From positions 26,578 to 90,577 of IMG/VR virus record IMGVR_UViG_3300028844_002207: a stretch of 64,000 nt of DNA; one strand, given 5' to 3'. Positions 27,709 to 34,624 of the stretch are shown here, in pieces (the first letter of the stretch is position 1; each line of letters starts with the position of its first letter). The notes under the pieces were generated by a model, which saw only the letters and a program-made list of their open reading frames with translations, had not been told where the DNA came from and did no database searches. Made by a program: the position numbers and the translations under genes. Source of the DNA: a virus.

Positions 27709-28110
27709 ATGAAAAATATATTGACAGTATTAGCAGTAATAATCCTAACGTTCTCATCTTGTGGTACATATAATATATCTACAAGCTATAAGATTAAAAG
27801 TATTTTAACTATAACAGAAAAAGGTGACACTCTTGCGGTGCCTGTTAGAGACTTTAAGTTTAGAATTCTTGATAATAGAATAAGAGAATTTATAAACCGT
27901 GATCATTATAGATATCAATACAGAGGAAACTGGCAGAACTGGAATTGGAATTATCACAGTGTTCCAAATGTTAATGTTAGACAAACATACAGTCCACCTG
28001 TAATGCATACAAGACTAGTAACAACACCAATAATTAAACCAGTAAAGCCAATTAATGTTGTTACTCCTATAAGAGTACAAAAGAAAATTAAATTTAACAA
28101 TGACAACTAA
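27709..28110 (+). CDS. Small lipoprotein next to holin, possible spanin
   Basis: 133 residues from the ATG at 27709; an in-frame TTG 12 bases upstream is less likely because the ATG gives a clean signal peptide. The N-terminus is Lys-Asn followed by a hydrophobic core and the lipobox FSSC at about residues 15-18, so the protein should be lipidated and anchored in a membrane. The mature part is rich in Arg, Trp, Asn and Tyr (WQNWNWNYH) and then Pro/Val-rich. Its last 11 bases overlap the holin gene. A lipoprotein translationally coupled to a holin suggests a lysis role such as an outer-membrane spanin; that role is inferred. Confidence 0.65.
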   Translation: MKNILTVLAVIILTFSSCGTYNISTSYKIKSILTITEKGDTLAVPVRDFKFRILDNRIREFINRDHYRYQYRGNWQNWNWNYHSVPNVNVRQTYSPPVMHTRLVTTPIIKPVKPINVVTPIRVQKKIKFNNDN

Positions 28111-28513
28111 ACTACTTATAGTGAGCATAACAGCATTCTGCACGTACTTATGTACGTACTTTTTTGATTTATCAATGGAAAACATGGAACAGTACCTGGC
28201 GGTTTGTTCAGTATTATGGTTAGATGGCATTTTTGGAGTTTGGGCTGGCTGTAAAAGAGAAGGGTTTAAAACATATAAGGCATTAAGAATTACTAGAAAC
28301 ACTTTTGTTTGGATAGCTATCCTCACAGTTATACTTATGGTAGAAAAAGGTTTTTCAGGTACAAGCTGGTTATCTGAGGTAGTTGTAGTACCCTTTATGA
28401 TACTACAACTTATAAGCGCTTTAAAGAATGCTTCTATGGCAGGCTTAATTAAAACAGAAGAACTTAATAAAGTTCTAGATAGAATTGACAACCATAAAGG
28501 ATTAAGAAAATAA
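28100..28513 (+). CDS. Phage holin, toxin-secretion/phage-lysis (holin_4) type
   Basis: 137 residues with about three hydrophobic segments (residues about 5-22, 35-50 and 70-105) and the motif LDGIFGVWAG followed by a basic loop KREGFKTYKALRITRN. This is the layout of the Phage_holin_4 (TcdE-like) family, whose members form inner-membrane holes at the end of infection. The C-terminus is charged. It overlaps the lipoprotein gene by 11 bases and converges on the minus-strand nrd island with only 9 bases between stops. Family assignment is from the pattern, not a search. Confidence 0.75.
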   Translation: MTTKLLIVSITAFCTYLCTYFFDLSMENMEQYLAVCSVLWLDGIFGVWAGCKREGFKTYKALRITRNTFVWIAILTVILMVEKGFSGTSWLSEVVVVPFMILQLISALKNASMAGLIKTEELNKVLDRIDNHKGLRK

Positions 28514-28522
28514 ACTTTAGTC

Positions 28523-28786
28523 TTATCCTGCCATTGTTCTAATAAGATGAACTGTCCAAGCAATTAATCCATTAACGTTTAAAGCAACAAGATTCCATTG
28601 TTTACGTGATGATGTTTGTATAACTACACATATAAAACCCAGTATAAATAATCCCGGATGTAGTGTCCATTGACCAGCTATCAAAAAGCCTGCACCCATA
28701 TAACCTATACGGGATGCAACCTTTTGATATGATGTAAGCTTATTTGTATAAGCTAATAATTTAAGTATTCTTTTTTTAACCTTCAC
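28523..28786 (-). CDS. Small membrane protein downstream of nrdA
   Basis: 87 residues from a GTG codon that overlaps the end of nrdA by 11 bases, which implies translational coupling. The N-terminus is basic (KVKKRILKLL); two to three hydrophobic segments follow at about residues 26-45, 47-60 and 66-82. I do not recognise the family. Being last in the nrdB-nrdA unit it could be a co-transferred passenger rather than part of nucleotide metabolism. Confidence 0.6.
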   Translation of the reverse strand: MKVKKRILKLLAYTNKLTSYQKVASRIGYMGAGFLIAGQWTLHPGLFILGFICVVIQTSSRKQWNLVALNVNGLIAWTVHLIRTMAG

Positions 28787-30401
28787 AACTTGAGCATTCT
28801 AAAATGTTACGTGCAAAATCTTGAGCACTGCTTTTACTAAACTGGTAGTACAAAGTTTTTACACCTTCTTCCCAGGCATACATGTATAATTTATTTATAT
28901 CTTTAGCTGAGACAGATGGATCTATCATTAAGTTTAATGACTGTGATTGATCAATATACTTTTGTCTTTGTGCTGCTTGCAAAACAATCTCTTTTGGAGA
29001 TATCTCTACAAATGATTTAAATACTTCTTTGGTAGGAAAATCTAAGTGTTGCACGCTACCATCTTTCTTTAAGATAGACTTCCAAGTCTTGTCTGTATTT
29101 AGACCATACTTCTCAAGCTCCTCTTCTAAAAACGGGTTCTTGTAAATAGTTTTAGACTTAGCAAGATCCTTAATAAAGTAGTTAGACTTAATAGGCTCTA
29201 TACCCATAGACACAGCACCATGTATAAATGAACTAGACTTAGTAGGAGCAATGGCCATAAGAGTAGTGTTAGCATATCCTTCTCTAAGAGATGTATATCC
29301 ATACTCATTATGTAATTCTCTAGAAGCAATCTCACTTCTATCTTTGAGAGTTCTAAATATTTCACTGTTCAAACCTTTAGCTTGTAGTGAGTCAAACTCA
29401 AGAAGCTTAGACTGAAACAATGAGTGGTAACCCAACACACCAAGACCAATAGCTCTGTGCTTCTCAGCAAAGTTAAATGCTCTCTTCATGCCTGGCATGG
29501 TTTCAGACTTAATAATGAATTCATCCATTACTGCATTTAAGAAATATACATATGTTTCAATTGCGTCAGTCTCTTTTATAAGGTCCCAGTGTAATAAGTT
29601 GATAGAACCAAGGCAACATACAAAAGAGTTATAACTATCAGTGGGAAGCTGGATCTCTGAACATAGATTAGACGCTGTGATTTCCATCCCAAGCTCTTTG
29701 TAAGGTGAGTTGTTATTAGAGTTATCTTTAAACATAATATACGGAAATCCAAATTCACTTCTGTTTTGAATAATCTTAGCCCATACCTTACGCTTGCTTT
29801 TATCTCCTTCTTTCATTTCAGTCATCCATTGATCAGTAACTGTAACACCATACTGCAAATTTTGTATAGGGTTACCCTCTGTGCCAATATCCAAGAACTC
29901 TAAGATGTCCGCATGCTCAACTGGTAGGTATACTGCACAAGCACCACGTCTAGCCTCAGACTGCTTGCATACATCTACTACAGTATCATAAATCTTAGCA
30001 TAGTGCACTGGGCCATCAGCAAAGCCGCCTGTAGATATTTCAGTTCCTCTTGCTCTAATGTTGCCAATAAAAGCACTTGTGCCTCCCCCATATTTACTCA
30101 TCATTCCAATTTCACGGCCAGCATTTAATATGCTATCTAAGTTATCATCAACGTTAGATCCATAACAACTTATAGGTAAACCTTTTTGTTTACCAAAATT
30201 AATCCATACAGGAGTAGACAAAGAGTAAAAACCTCTTGCCATGTAGTCCTCAAACTTTTCTGCAAAGCCTTTTATATTCAAATACTTTTCTGCTTTTATA
30301 GCAATGTCTTTGATTCTTTGTTCAGGGCTTTCAGATATATACCCTCTTGATAAAAATGTGCGGCTGTCTTCATTCAGCCAGTAGTATTTATTATATTCCA
30401 T
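28776..30401 (-). CDS. nrdA: Class I ribonucleoside-diphosphate reductase, large (alpha) subunit
   Basis: 541 residues. It reduces ribonucleotides to deoxyribonucleotides with the radical made by NrdB. Visible residues: C79 and C262/C263 for the active-site redox pair, N245-L-C247-S-E249 (the NLCxEI thiyl-radical site), Y518-Y519 for radical transfer and the C-terminal C536-S-S-C539 shuttle. It is much shorter than E. coli NrdA (about 760) because it begins near the catalytic barrel and lacks an N-terminal ATP cone, so it should be free of dATP overall-activity control. It lies 12 bases downstream of nrdB on the minus strand and overlaps the small membrane gene after it. No thioredoxin or glutaredoxin gene is seen nearby. 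Confidence 0.96.
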   Translation of the reverse strand: MEYNKYYWLNEDSRTFLSRGYISESPEQRIKDIAIKAEKYLNIKGFAEKFEDYMARGFYSLSTPVWINFGKQKGLPISCYGSNVDDNLDSILNAGREIGMMSKYGGGTSAFIGNIRARGTEISTGGFADGPVHYAKIYDTVVDVCKQSEARRGACAVYLPVEHADILEFLDIGTEGNPIQNLQYGVTVTDQWMTEMKEGDKSKRKVWAKIIQNRSEFGFPYIMFKDNSNNNSPYKELGMEITASNLCSEIQLPTDSYNSFVCCLGSINLLHWDLIKETDAIETYVYFLNAVMDEFIIKSETMPGMKRAFNFAEKHRAIGLGVLGYHSLFQSKLLEFDSLQAKGLNSEIFRTLKDRSEIASRELHNEYGYTSLREGYANTTLMAIAPTKSSSFIHGAVSMGIEPIKSNYFIKDLAKSKTIYKNPFLEEELEKYGLNTDKTWKSILKKDGSVQHLDFPTKEVFKSFVEISPKEIVLQAAQRQKYIDQSQSLNLMIDPSVSAKDINKLYMYAWEEGVKTLYYQFSKSSAQDFARNILECSSCEG

Positions 30402-30413
30402 TGGTTTTTGTTT

Positions 30414-31394
30414 TTAAAATAAATCATCAACTGTGATGCTTTTGCTTTTTTTATTGTAGTCAACACTCTTCTTGTAAAAGAAGTCTCCTTCTTTAGTGCC
30501 TGTTATCTCTATATCAAACCATTCTACTGATTTTAAAAGTTCTTGGTTGACTTCAAAGATTGGTTTCATACCTATCTTTTCTAGAGAGTTGTTAAATCTG
30601 TTTTTTATAAAGTGATAGATGGTTTGTTTTGGTAAGAACTCAAGCTCTCCTTGTTCAAAAATCCAATCTAGTATACCACACTCTGCTCTATATGCTTTTC
30701 TACATGCAGAATAAATGAGTTCTTCAAACTCTTCATCAAACCACTCCGGGTTTTCTTTCTTAATTATATTAATAAGTTCAGCACCAAAGTTGCCGTGTAT
30801 CTCTTCTTCTTTACTAGTAGCTTCAACAACATTAGATATACCTTTAAGTACATTCTTTTCTTTGTTAAAGCTCATCATAATTAAAAACTGACTAAATAGA
30901 CTTACGTGTTCTATAAATAAAGAAAATAGTAATACAGACTTAGTATACATTTTATTGTCTCTAGAACGTGTACCATCTAAGTACTTCTTTAGGTACTTAA
31001 GTCTACCTTCTATTGCAGGCACTTCAACTACTGATTGAAATTCTTTTTCTAATCCTAGTATTCTAAGCAGCCTGGCGTAGGCATCTTTATGTCTTACTTC
31101 TGACTCAGCAAAAGTAAAGCCTACATCACCTACTTCTGTAATAGGCATGCGCTTATAAAGATCTCCCCAAAAAGTTTTTACATTAACTTCTATCTGAGCA
31201 ATAGCAAGCATTGTCTTTTTAATAACATCTTTTTCTTCATTTGATATAGTGACTTTAAAGTCTTGTATGTCTTCTGTAAAATTAAATTCTGTATCAATCC
31301 AGTAGGAATGTCTAATGGCATCCTTGTATGCTAATAGTTGTGGATACTCATACGGTAGTATATTTACTCTGGGTTTAAAGATGTTTTTGTTCAT
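30414..31394 (-). CDS. nrdB: Class I ribonucleoside-diphosphate reductase, small (beta, radical-forming) subunit
   Basis: 326 residues. The diiron protein that generates the radical for NrdA. Iron ligands visible by alignment to E. coli NrdB in my head: E69 (Asp in E. coli), E99-x-x-H102, E163, E198-x-x-H201; the radical tyrosine is Y106, four residues after H102 as expected. First gene of a minus-strand unit nrdB-nrdA-small membrane gene, set inside an otherwise plus-strand virion block. A strong stem-loop plus T-tract lies 17 bases before the start codon and may attenuate transcription. Confidence 0.95.
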   Translation of the reverse strand: MNKNIFKPRVNILPYEYPQLLAYKDAIRHSYWIDTEFNFTEDIQDFKVTISNEEKDVIKKTMLAIAQIEVNVKTFWGDLYKRMPITEVGDVGFTFAESEVRHKDAYARLLRILGLEKEFQSVVEVPAIEGRLKYLKKYLDGTRSRDNKMYTKSVLLFSLFIEHVSLFSQFLIMMSFNKEKNVLKGISNVVEATSKEEEIHGNFGAELINIIKKENPEWFDEEFEELIYSACRKAYRAECGILDWIFEQGELEFLPKQTIYHFIKNRFNNSLEKIGMKPIFEVNQELLKSVEWFDIEITGTKEGDFFYKKSVDYNKKSKSITVDDLF

Positions 31395-31410
31395 AAGGTT
31401 ATTTATTAAG

Positions 31411-31448
31411 GATTAAAAAGCCTCATTTCCTACAGGAGAAAATGAAGC
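31411..31448 (-). terminator. Terminator-like leader hairpin upstream of nrdB (possible attenuator)
   Basis: Read on the minus strand, an 11-bp stem (GCTTCATTTTC pairing with GAAATGAGGC-like arm, two G-T wobbles) with a 7-base loop is followed by TTTTTAATC. The T-run exists only in the minus direction, so it would act on transcripts entering nrdB, whose ATG is 17 bases further on. The upstream neighbour is divergent, so this is not an end-of-gene terminator. Confidence 0.55.
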
Positions 31449-31571
31449 TACTAGATATATTTAATTTACTAAATACAACTGAGATATAAAAGAGAACCAA
31501 TGTTTATTATTTATATATATCAGTAAGCAATGCGAAGATAATATTTATATGTCTCAATCAGTTGTTTAAGT

Positions 31572-31600
31572 CTGACAAAATTTGTATATTATTAATATAG
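31572..31600 (+). promoter_or_regulatory. Promoter-like element of the small-protein/fibre block
   Basis: CTGACA is followed seven bases later by TATATTATTAATATAG, ending 18 bases before the ATG at 31619. The AT-rich part matches the motif at 27667, and a CTGACA plus TATATTATTA pair also occurs on the minus strand at 61181-61210. The divergent spacer 31395-31618 otherwise holds only the nrdB leader hairpin and AT-rich sequence. Confidence 0.4.
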
Positions 31601-31618
31601 TACTTTAAAAACATAAAT

Positions 31619-31879
31619 ATGTTTAAGAAAATTATACACGTTATTTGGACTTATAGTTTACAAGACTATTGGATAGCTATATGGTCAAGAACAACAATAG
31701 ATGAAAAAGCAAAATCTACATTAGTAGAAATTGTAAAACGCTATAAACTTACAGCAGATGAATTAGCTGATGTAGGTAGAGCAATAAAAGAGGTTGGTAA
31801 TCAACTAGGGCATGTTCCTAAAGCTGTTGTAGGTAAAACTAGAAAAAGGGCTCCTAAAAAAAGACCAGTAAAAAAATGA
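31619..31879 (+). CDS. Small protein with basic C-terminal tail
   Basis: 86 residues. The first 25 are aromatic/hydrophobic and amphipathic (FKKIIHVIWTYS...YWIAIW), the middle is a helical segment resembling a short HTH or coiled helix (TLVEIVKRYKLTADELADVGRAI), and the C-terminal 18 residues are almost all Lys, Arg and Pro, as in small virion or DNA-associated proteins. First gene of the second plus-strand block; its stop overlaps the next start (ATGA). Function unknown. Confidence 0.65.
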   Translation: MFKKIIHVIWTYSLQDYWIAIWSRTTIDEKAKSTLVEIVKRYKLTADELADVGRAIKEVGNQLGHVPKAVVGKTRKRAPKKRPVKK

Positions 31880-31977
31880 GACAAATTTGTTTATTAATTC
31901 AGTGGGTTTCAAGAGGTAAGGTTTGTTTAGGACACTGCCGTCAAGGACTATGTAATAAAACCAAAAGTAAAATATAA
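31876..31977 (+). CDS. Cysteine-rich 33-residue protein
   Basis: A 33-residue frame starting MRQICLLIQW, whose ATG overlaps the previous stop and whose TAA overlaps the next ATG. It has four Cys residues (C5, C17, C21, C26) and a basic C-terminus. The tight coupling on both sides is the main support. It could bind a metal, or be a leader for the next gene; function unknown. Confidence 0.5.
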   Translation: MRQICLLIQWVSRGKVCLGHCRQGLCNKTKSKI

Positions 31978-32123
31978 TGGGAGATTGGCAATTAGAAATA
32001 GCATTTCATTGGCCACATAACAGATTAGCATTAGGATGGGAGTTTATACAACCAGATGCTGAGTTTAATTATGCAACAATGAAAGTATACTTGTTCTTTG
32101 TAACGTTTACATTGGATATTTAA
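31977..32123 (+). CDS. Small 48-residue protein rich in aromatic residues
   Basis: A 48-residue frame starting MGDWQLEIAFHWPHNRLALG and ending VTFTLDI; its ATG overlaps the preceding stop (TAATG). Alternating hydrophobic residues (KVYLFFVTFTLDI) predict beta strands. Likely a small conserved phage protein of the virion/assembly block. Function unknown. Confidence 0.55.
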   Translation: MGDWQLEIAFHWPHNRLALGWEFIQPDAEFNYATMKVYLFFVTFTLDI

Positions 32124-32134
32124 ATTTAATTAAA

Positions 32135-32353
32135 ATGGCAAAAAATAGACCATGTTTACCAAAGCAGAAGTTATCAAGGCAAAAAAGTAAAATGCTTATG
32201 AGAACTGGTGGTGAACTAGAAGACATGATGCAAGGCTCTTACACAGAAAAAATGCGTAAGGGAGGTGATGCAGAAAGAATTGTACAGGATAAATCCGGCA
32301 AAGATAAAAAACAAAAATATAAAATGGGTGGATGGACCTATGATGGCAAATAA
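32135..32353 (+). CDS. Small basic protein
   Basis: 72 residues, about one third Lys/Arg, with no predicted membrane segment and a C-terminal KMGGWTYDGK. Similar Gly- and Lys-rich tails (MSGG..., MYGGTKSKKK) occur in the 60-residue gene at 33845, suggesting a common class of small DNA- or capsid-associated proteins. It sits 11 bases after the previous gene and 3 bases before the first appendage gene. Function unknown. Confidence 0.6.
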   Translation: MAKNRPCLPKQKLSRQKSKMLMRTGGELEDMMQGSYTEKMRKGGDAERIVQDKSGKDKKQKYKMGGWTYDGK

Positions 32354-32356
32354 GAT

Positions 32357-33355
32357 ATGAATATTTTAACTGACATATTAAGTTTAATTAGACAAGGCAA
32401 GTATTCTAAAGTTGCTGAAAAAGATGATGTCTTAGTACTAGGTAAATGGAATGAAACTCCAGACATGACTGGTGTAGCATCTCCCATCCCTTATAAAGCG
32501 GTTAAGCTTATTAAGATTAGTGACTTTAAGATAGAAGGTAAGGGATGTACTAATGAAAATACACCAGTTGTAGCTAAAGGAGATACAGCTACAGTTTATC
32601 AAAAAACTGTTAATGATCCTGATACAGGTGAATGTACAGTATATTTCCGTACACTTAAATCATTAAGTTCTAATTTAACTTTAAATTTATCTTCAGATGA
32701 TGACTATGTAGAAATCACAACAGAAGGTGAACCAAATACTGCAGAAAATATAGGAGGAGGTTTTGGTTTATATAAAGATAAAGTTGGTGAATCACTGAGA
32801 TTTAAATCTATAGTGGCAGGTTCTAATATAAATATAAGTGATGATGGTAGTTCATTAGTTATTAATGCAACAGGTGGTGGTGATCAAACATCTGCAATTA
32901 ATATAGGTGGAGGCCAAGAAGTTTTTGAAAGTGAAGTGGGTGATCAATTGAGGTTTAGAACTTTAATTGGTGGTGGTGATATAGATGTTCAAACAAAAGG
33001 AGATACAATAAGTATTTCAAACTTTACAACAATACCAAAAATATATAGAGCATTGTTGACCCAAGCTGGTGATAGTGCTCCAGTAATAACTGTTTTAGAA
33101 AATACAACAGATTTTACATTAAGTGTAAGTAGAGATGGTGTAGGAACATATCAATTTGATTTTTCCAGTGATCTGGCTGACATAGATAAAGCAGTAATAA
33201 ATATATCACAAACAGGTAAGTCAAGCCCACATCTATTTAATATAAATAGTACAAGTAGTGCTGACTTTTCTTTACAAACGTATTTTGGTGCAACAAATGT
33301 ACTACAAGATAGTCAATTGCTTAGAACACCTTTGGAGATATTAGTATACCCTTAA
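32357..33355 (+). CDS. Virion appendage/tail-fibre-like protein (332 aa)
   Basis: Beta-rich protein with an N-terminal helix (NILTDILSLIRQGKYSKV) that resembles the attachment helix of the 918-residue fibre further on. Two related modules follow: NIGGG...Y-K-D-K-V-G-E-S-L-R-F-K (about residue 130) and NIGGG...F-E-S-E-V-G-D-Q-L-R-F-R (about residue 181). The C-terminal part from about residue 229 (LENTTDFTLSV...YQF) is shared in pattern with the C-terminus of the 918-residue protein. Such proteins form trimeric fibres or collar appendages for host binding. Host-recognition role inferred. Confidence 0.7.
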   Translation: MNILTDILSLIRQGKYSKVAEKDDVLVLGKWNETPDMTGVASPIPYKAVKLIKISDFKIEGKGCTNENTPVVAKGDTATVYQKTVNDPDTGECTVYFRTLKSLSSNLTLNLSSDDDYVEITTEGEPNTAENIGGGFGLYKDKVGESLRFKSIVAGSNINISDDGSSLVINATGGGDQTSAINIGGGQEVFESEVGDQLRFRTLIGGGDIDVQTKGDTISISNFTTIPKIYRALLTQAGDSAPVITVLENTTDFTLSVSRDGVGTYQFDFSSDLADIDKAVINISQTGKSSPHLFNINSTSSADFSLQTYFGATNVLQDSQLLRTPLEILVYP

Positions 33356-33364
33356 ATTAAAAAA

Positions 33365-33832
33365 ATGAGTGATAAAAAACCTAAAAAGAAGTTTAAAGAT
33401 ACCAAAGTAGGACAGTTCCTTACAAAGAAGGTCCCTAGTATACTTGGTCTTGCCGGGGAGTTGCTTCCTGATGCAGGTGTTTTAGGTATGGTTAAATCTT
33501 TAATACAAAAAGAGGAAACATTATCACCAGTTGATAAAGAGCATGCATTAAAACTGCTTGAACAAGATATGGTTGAAATGCAAGAGGTTAGCAAGCGTTG
33601 GGTCAGTGACATGAGCTCTGATTCTTGGCTAAGTAAAAACACTAGACCAATGACTTTGATATTTTTAACTATATCAATGGTAATATTTATGTTATTGGAC
33701 AGTACTGACATTGACTTTAAAGTAGATTCAGTATGGGTAGACTTATTAAAGTCATTATTAATAACAGTTTATGTAGCTTACTTTGGTTCAAGGGGAGCTG
33801 AGAAATTTAAATCAATTAGTAATAAAAATTAA
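33365..33832 (+). CDS. Holin-like membrane protein of the three-TM gene-transfer-release type
   Basis: 155 residues. The N-terminal 85 are charged, with a Lys cluster and an amphipathic helix. Then RWVSDMSSDSWLSKNTRPMTLI leads into a membrane segment (about residues 98-116) and a second one (about 126-145) ending YFGSRGAEK. This layout fits the GTA_holin_3TM family found beside tail genes. If right, the phage has two holin-like proteins, this and the one at 28100. It may instead be a virion membrane-interacting protein. Confidence 0.65.
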   Translation: MSDKKPKKKFKDTKVGQFLTKKVPSILGLAGELLPDAGVLGMVKSLIQKEETLSPVDKEHALKLLEQDMVEMQEVSKRWVSDMSSDSWLSKNTRPMTLIFLTISMVIFMLLDSTDIDFKVDSVWVDLLKSLLITVYVAYFGSRGAEKFKSISNKN

Positions 33833-33844
33833 AAATTAAGAATT

Positions 33845-34027
33845 ATGAAAAATGAAAAATACACATATGGTGGTGGATTTACAAAAGGTGCTGGTGATGG
33901 AGACATAACTCCAGGTAAAGCAGGAATGGAATCAATGGCTAAAAGTGGAGGACTAAAAGGTTTTATGTCTGGCGGGTCAGTGATAGACTATAAAATGTAT
34001 GGTGGAACAAAATCTAAAAAGAAGTAA
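33845..34027 (+). CDS. Small Gly/Lys-rich protein
   Basis: 60 residues, rich in Gly, Lys and Met, ending in a Lys cluster. Compositionally related to the 72-residue protein at 32135. No membrane segment, no recognised domain. It is 2 bases upstream of the next small basic gene and probably cotranscribed. Function unknown. Confidence 0.55.
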   Translation: MKNEKYTYGGGFTKGAGDGDITPGKAGMESMAKSGGLKGFMSGGSVIDYKMYGGTKSKKK

Positions 34028-34029
34028 TC

Positions 34030-34263
34030 ATGGCAAAAAAGATATCATTCCCTATGCAGGGAGCTAACTATAAAAGAGCTACAACTAATGGTGTTTATAA
34101 TCCTACGGCTATTCCTCAAGCAATACAAAATGCTAAGAATAAAAAGGCTGTAGAAGCAAGAATTAGAATGGCTAAAAAAACAAACTTAAATCCACCACAA
34201 AAGTCTACTAGAGCAGCAGAACCTGTTCAATCAGAAGCTTTTAAAAATGGATATTGTAAATAA
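34030..34263 (+). CDS. Small basic protein (77 aa)
   Basis: 77 residues, strongly basic, starting MAKKISFPMQGANYKRA; mostly helical middle (AIQNAKNKKAVEARIRMAKKT) and a Pro/Gln-containing end. Lies within a tight run of small virion-block genes. Function unknown; DNA or virion association is a guess from charge. Confidence 0.55.
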   Translation: MAKKISFPMQGANYKRATTNGVYNPTAIPQAIQNAKNKKAVEARIRMAKKTNLNPPQKSTRAAEPVQSEAFKNGYCK

Positions 34264-34269
34264 TTAATT

Positions 34270-34614
34270 ATGGCAACATTAATTGCACAAAGAATATTGC
34301 AGGAGGGTTTAAAGCCCACAACAACAACACCTGCAGCAGCAGGTGATAAATTAGCTAATACAGGAACAGAATTCTTTCATTTAGAAAATGATAGTGCTGT
34401 ATCAGTAACTGCTACTGTAATACCAGTGGTAACAACAGTAATAGATCCTTCATTAGGAACATTAGTTAAGGAAAACGCTGTAATAACTTTGACAGCTGGG
34501 CAAGAAGGTTTTTTAGGACCTTTTGAAGTTGATGCATTTAATGATGCTGATGGAAATATAACAATAACATGCACAGTACAAGCAGGCGTTAAACTATCTG
34601 CACTGTACTTATAA
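34270..34614 (+). CDS. Small beta-rich phage structural protein (114 aa)
   Basis: 114 residues made almost entirely of short beta strands with Thr/Val/Ala, including NTGTEFFHLENDSAVSVTAT, LTAGQEGFLGPF and DADGNITITCTV. This matches a family of about 110-residue phage and prophage proteins with the pattern ANTGxExxHxxN...GPF...YNDADGNV that occur among virion genes, possibly decoration or adaptor proteins. It precedes the fibre gene by 10 bases. Family recollection is from pattern; exact position in the virion unknown. Confidence 0.65.
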   Translation: MATLIAQRILQEGLKPTTTTPAAAGDKLANTGTEFFHLENDSAVSVTATVIPVVTTVIDPSLGTLVKENAVITLTAGQEGFLGPFEVDAFNDADGNITITCTVQAGVKLSALYL

Positions 34615-34624
34615 AAAAAACAAA

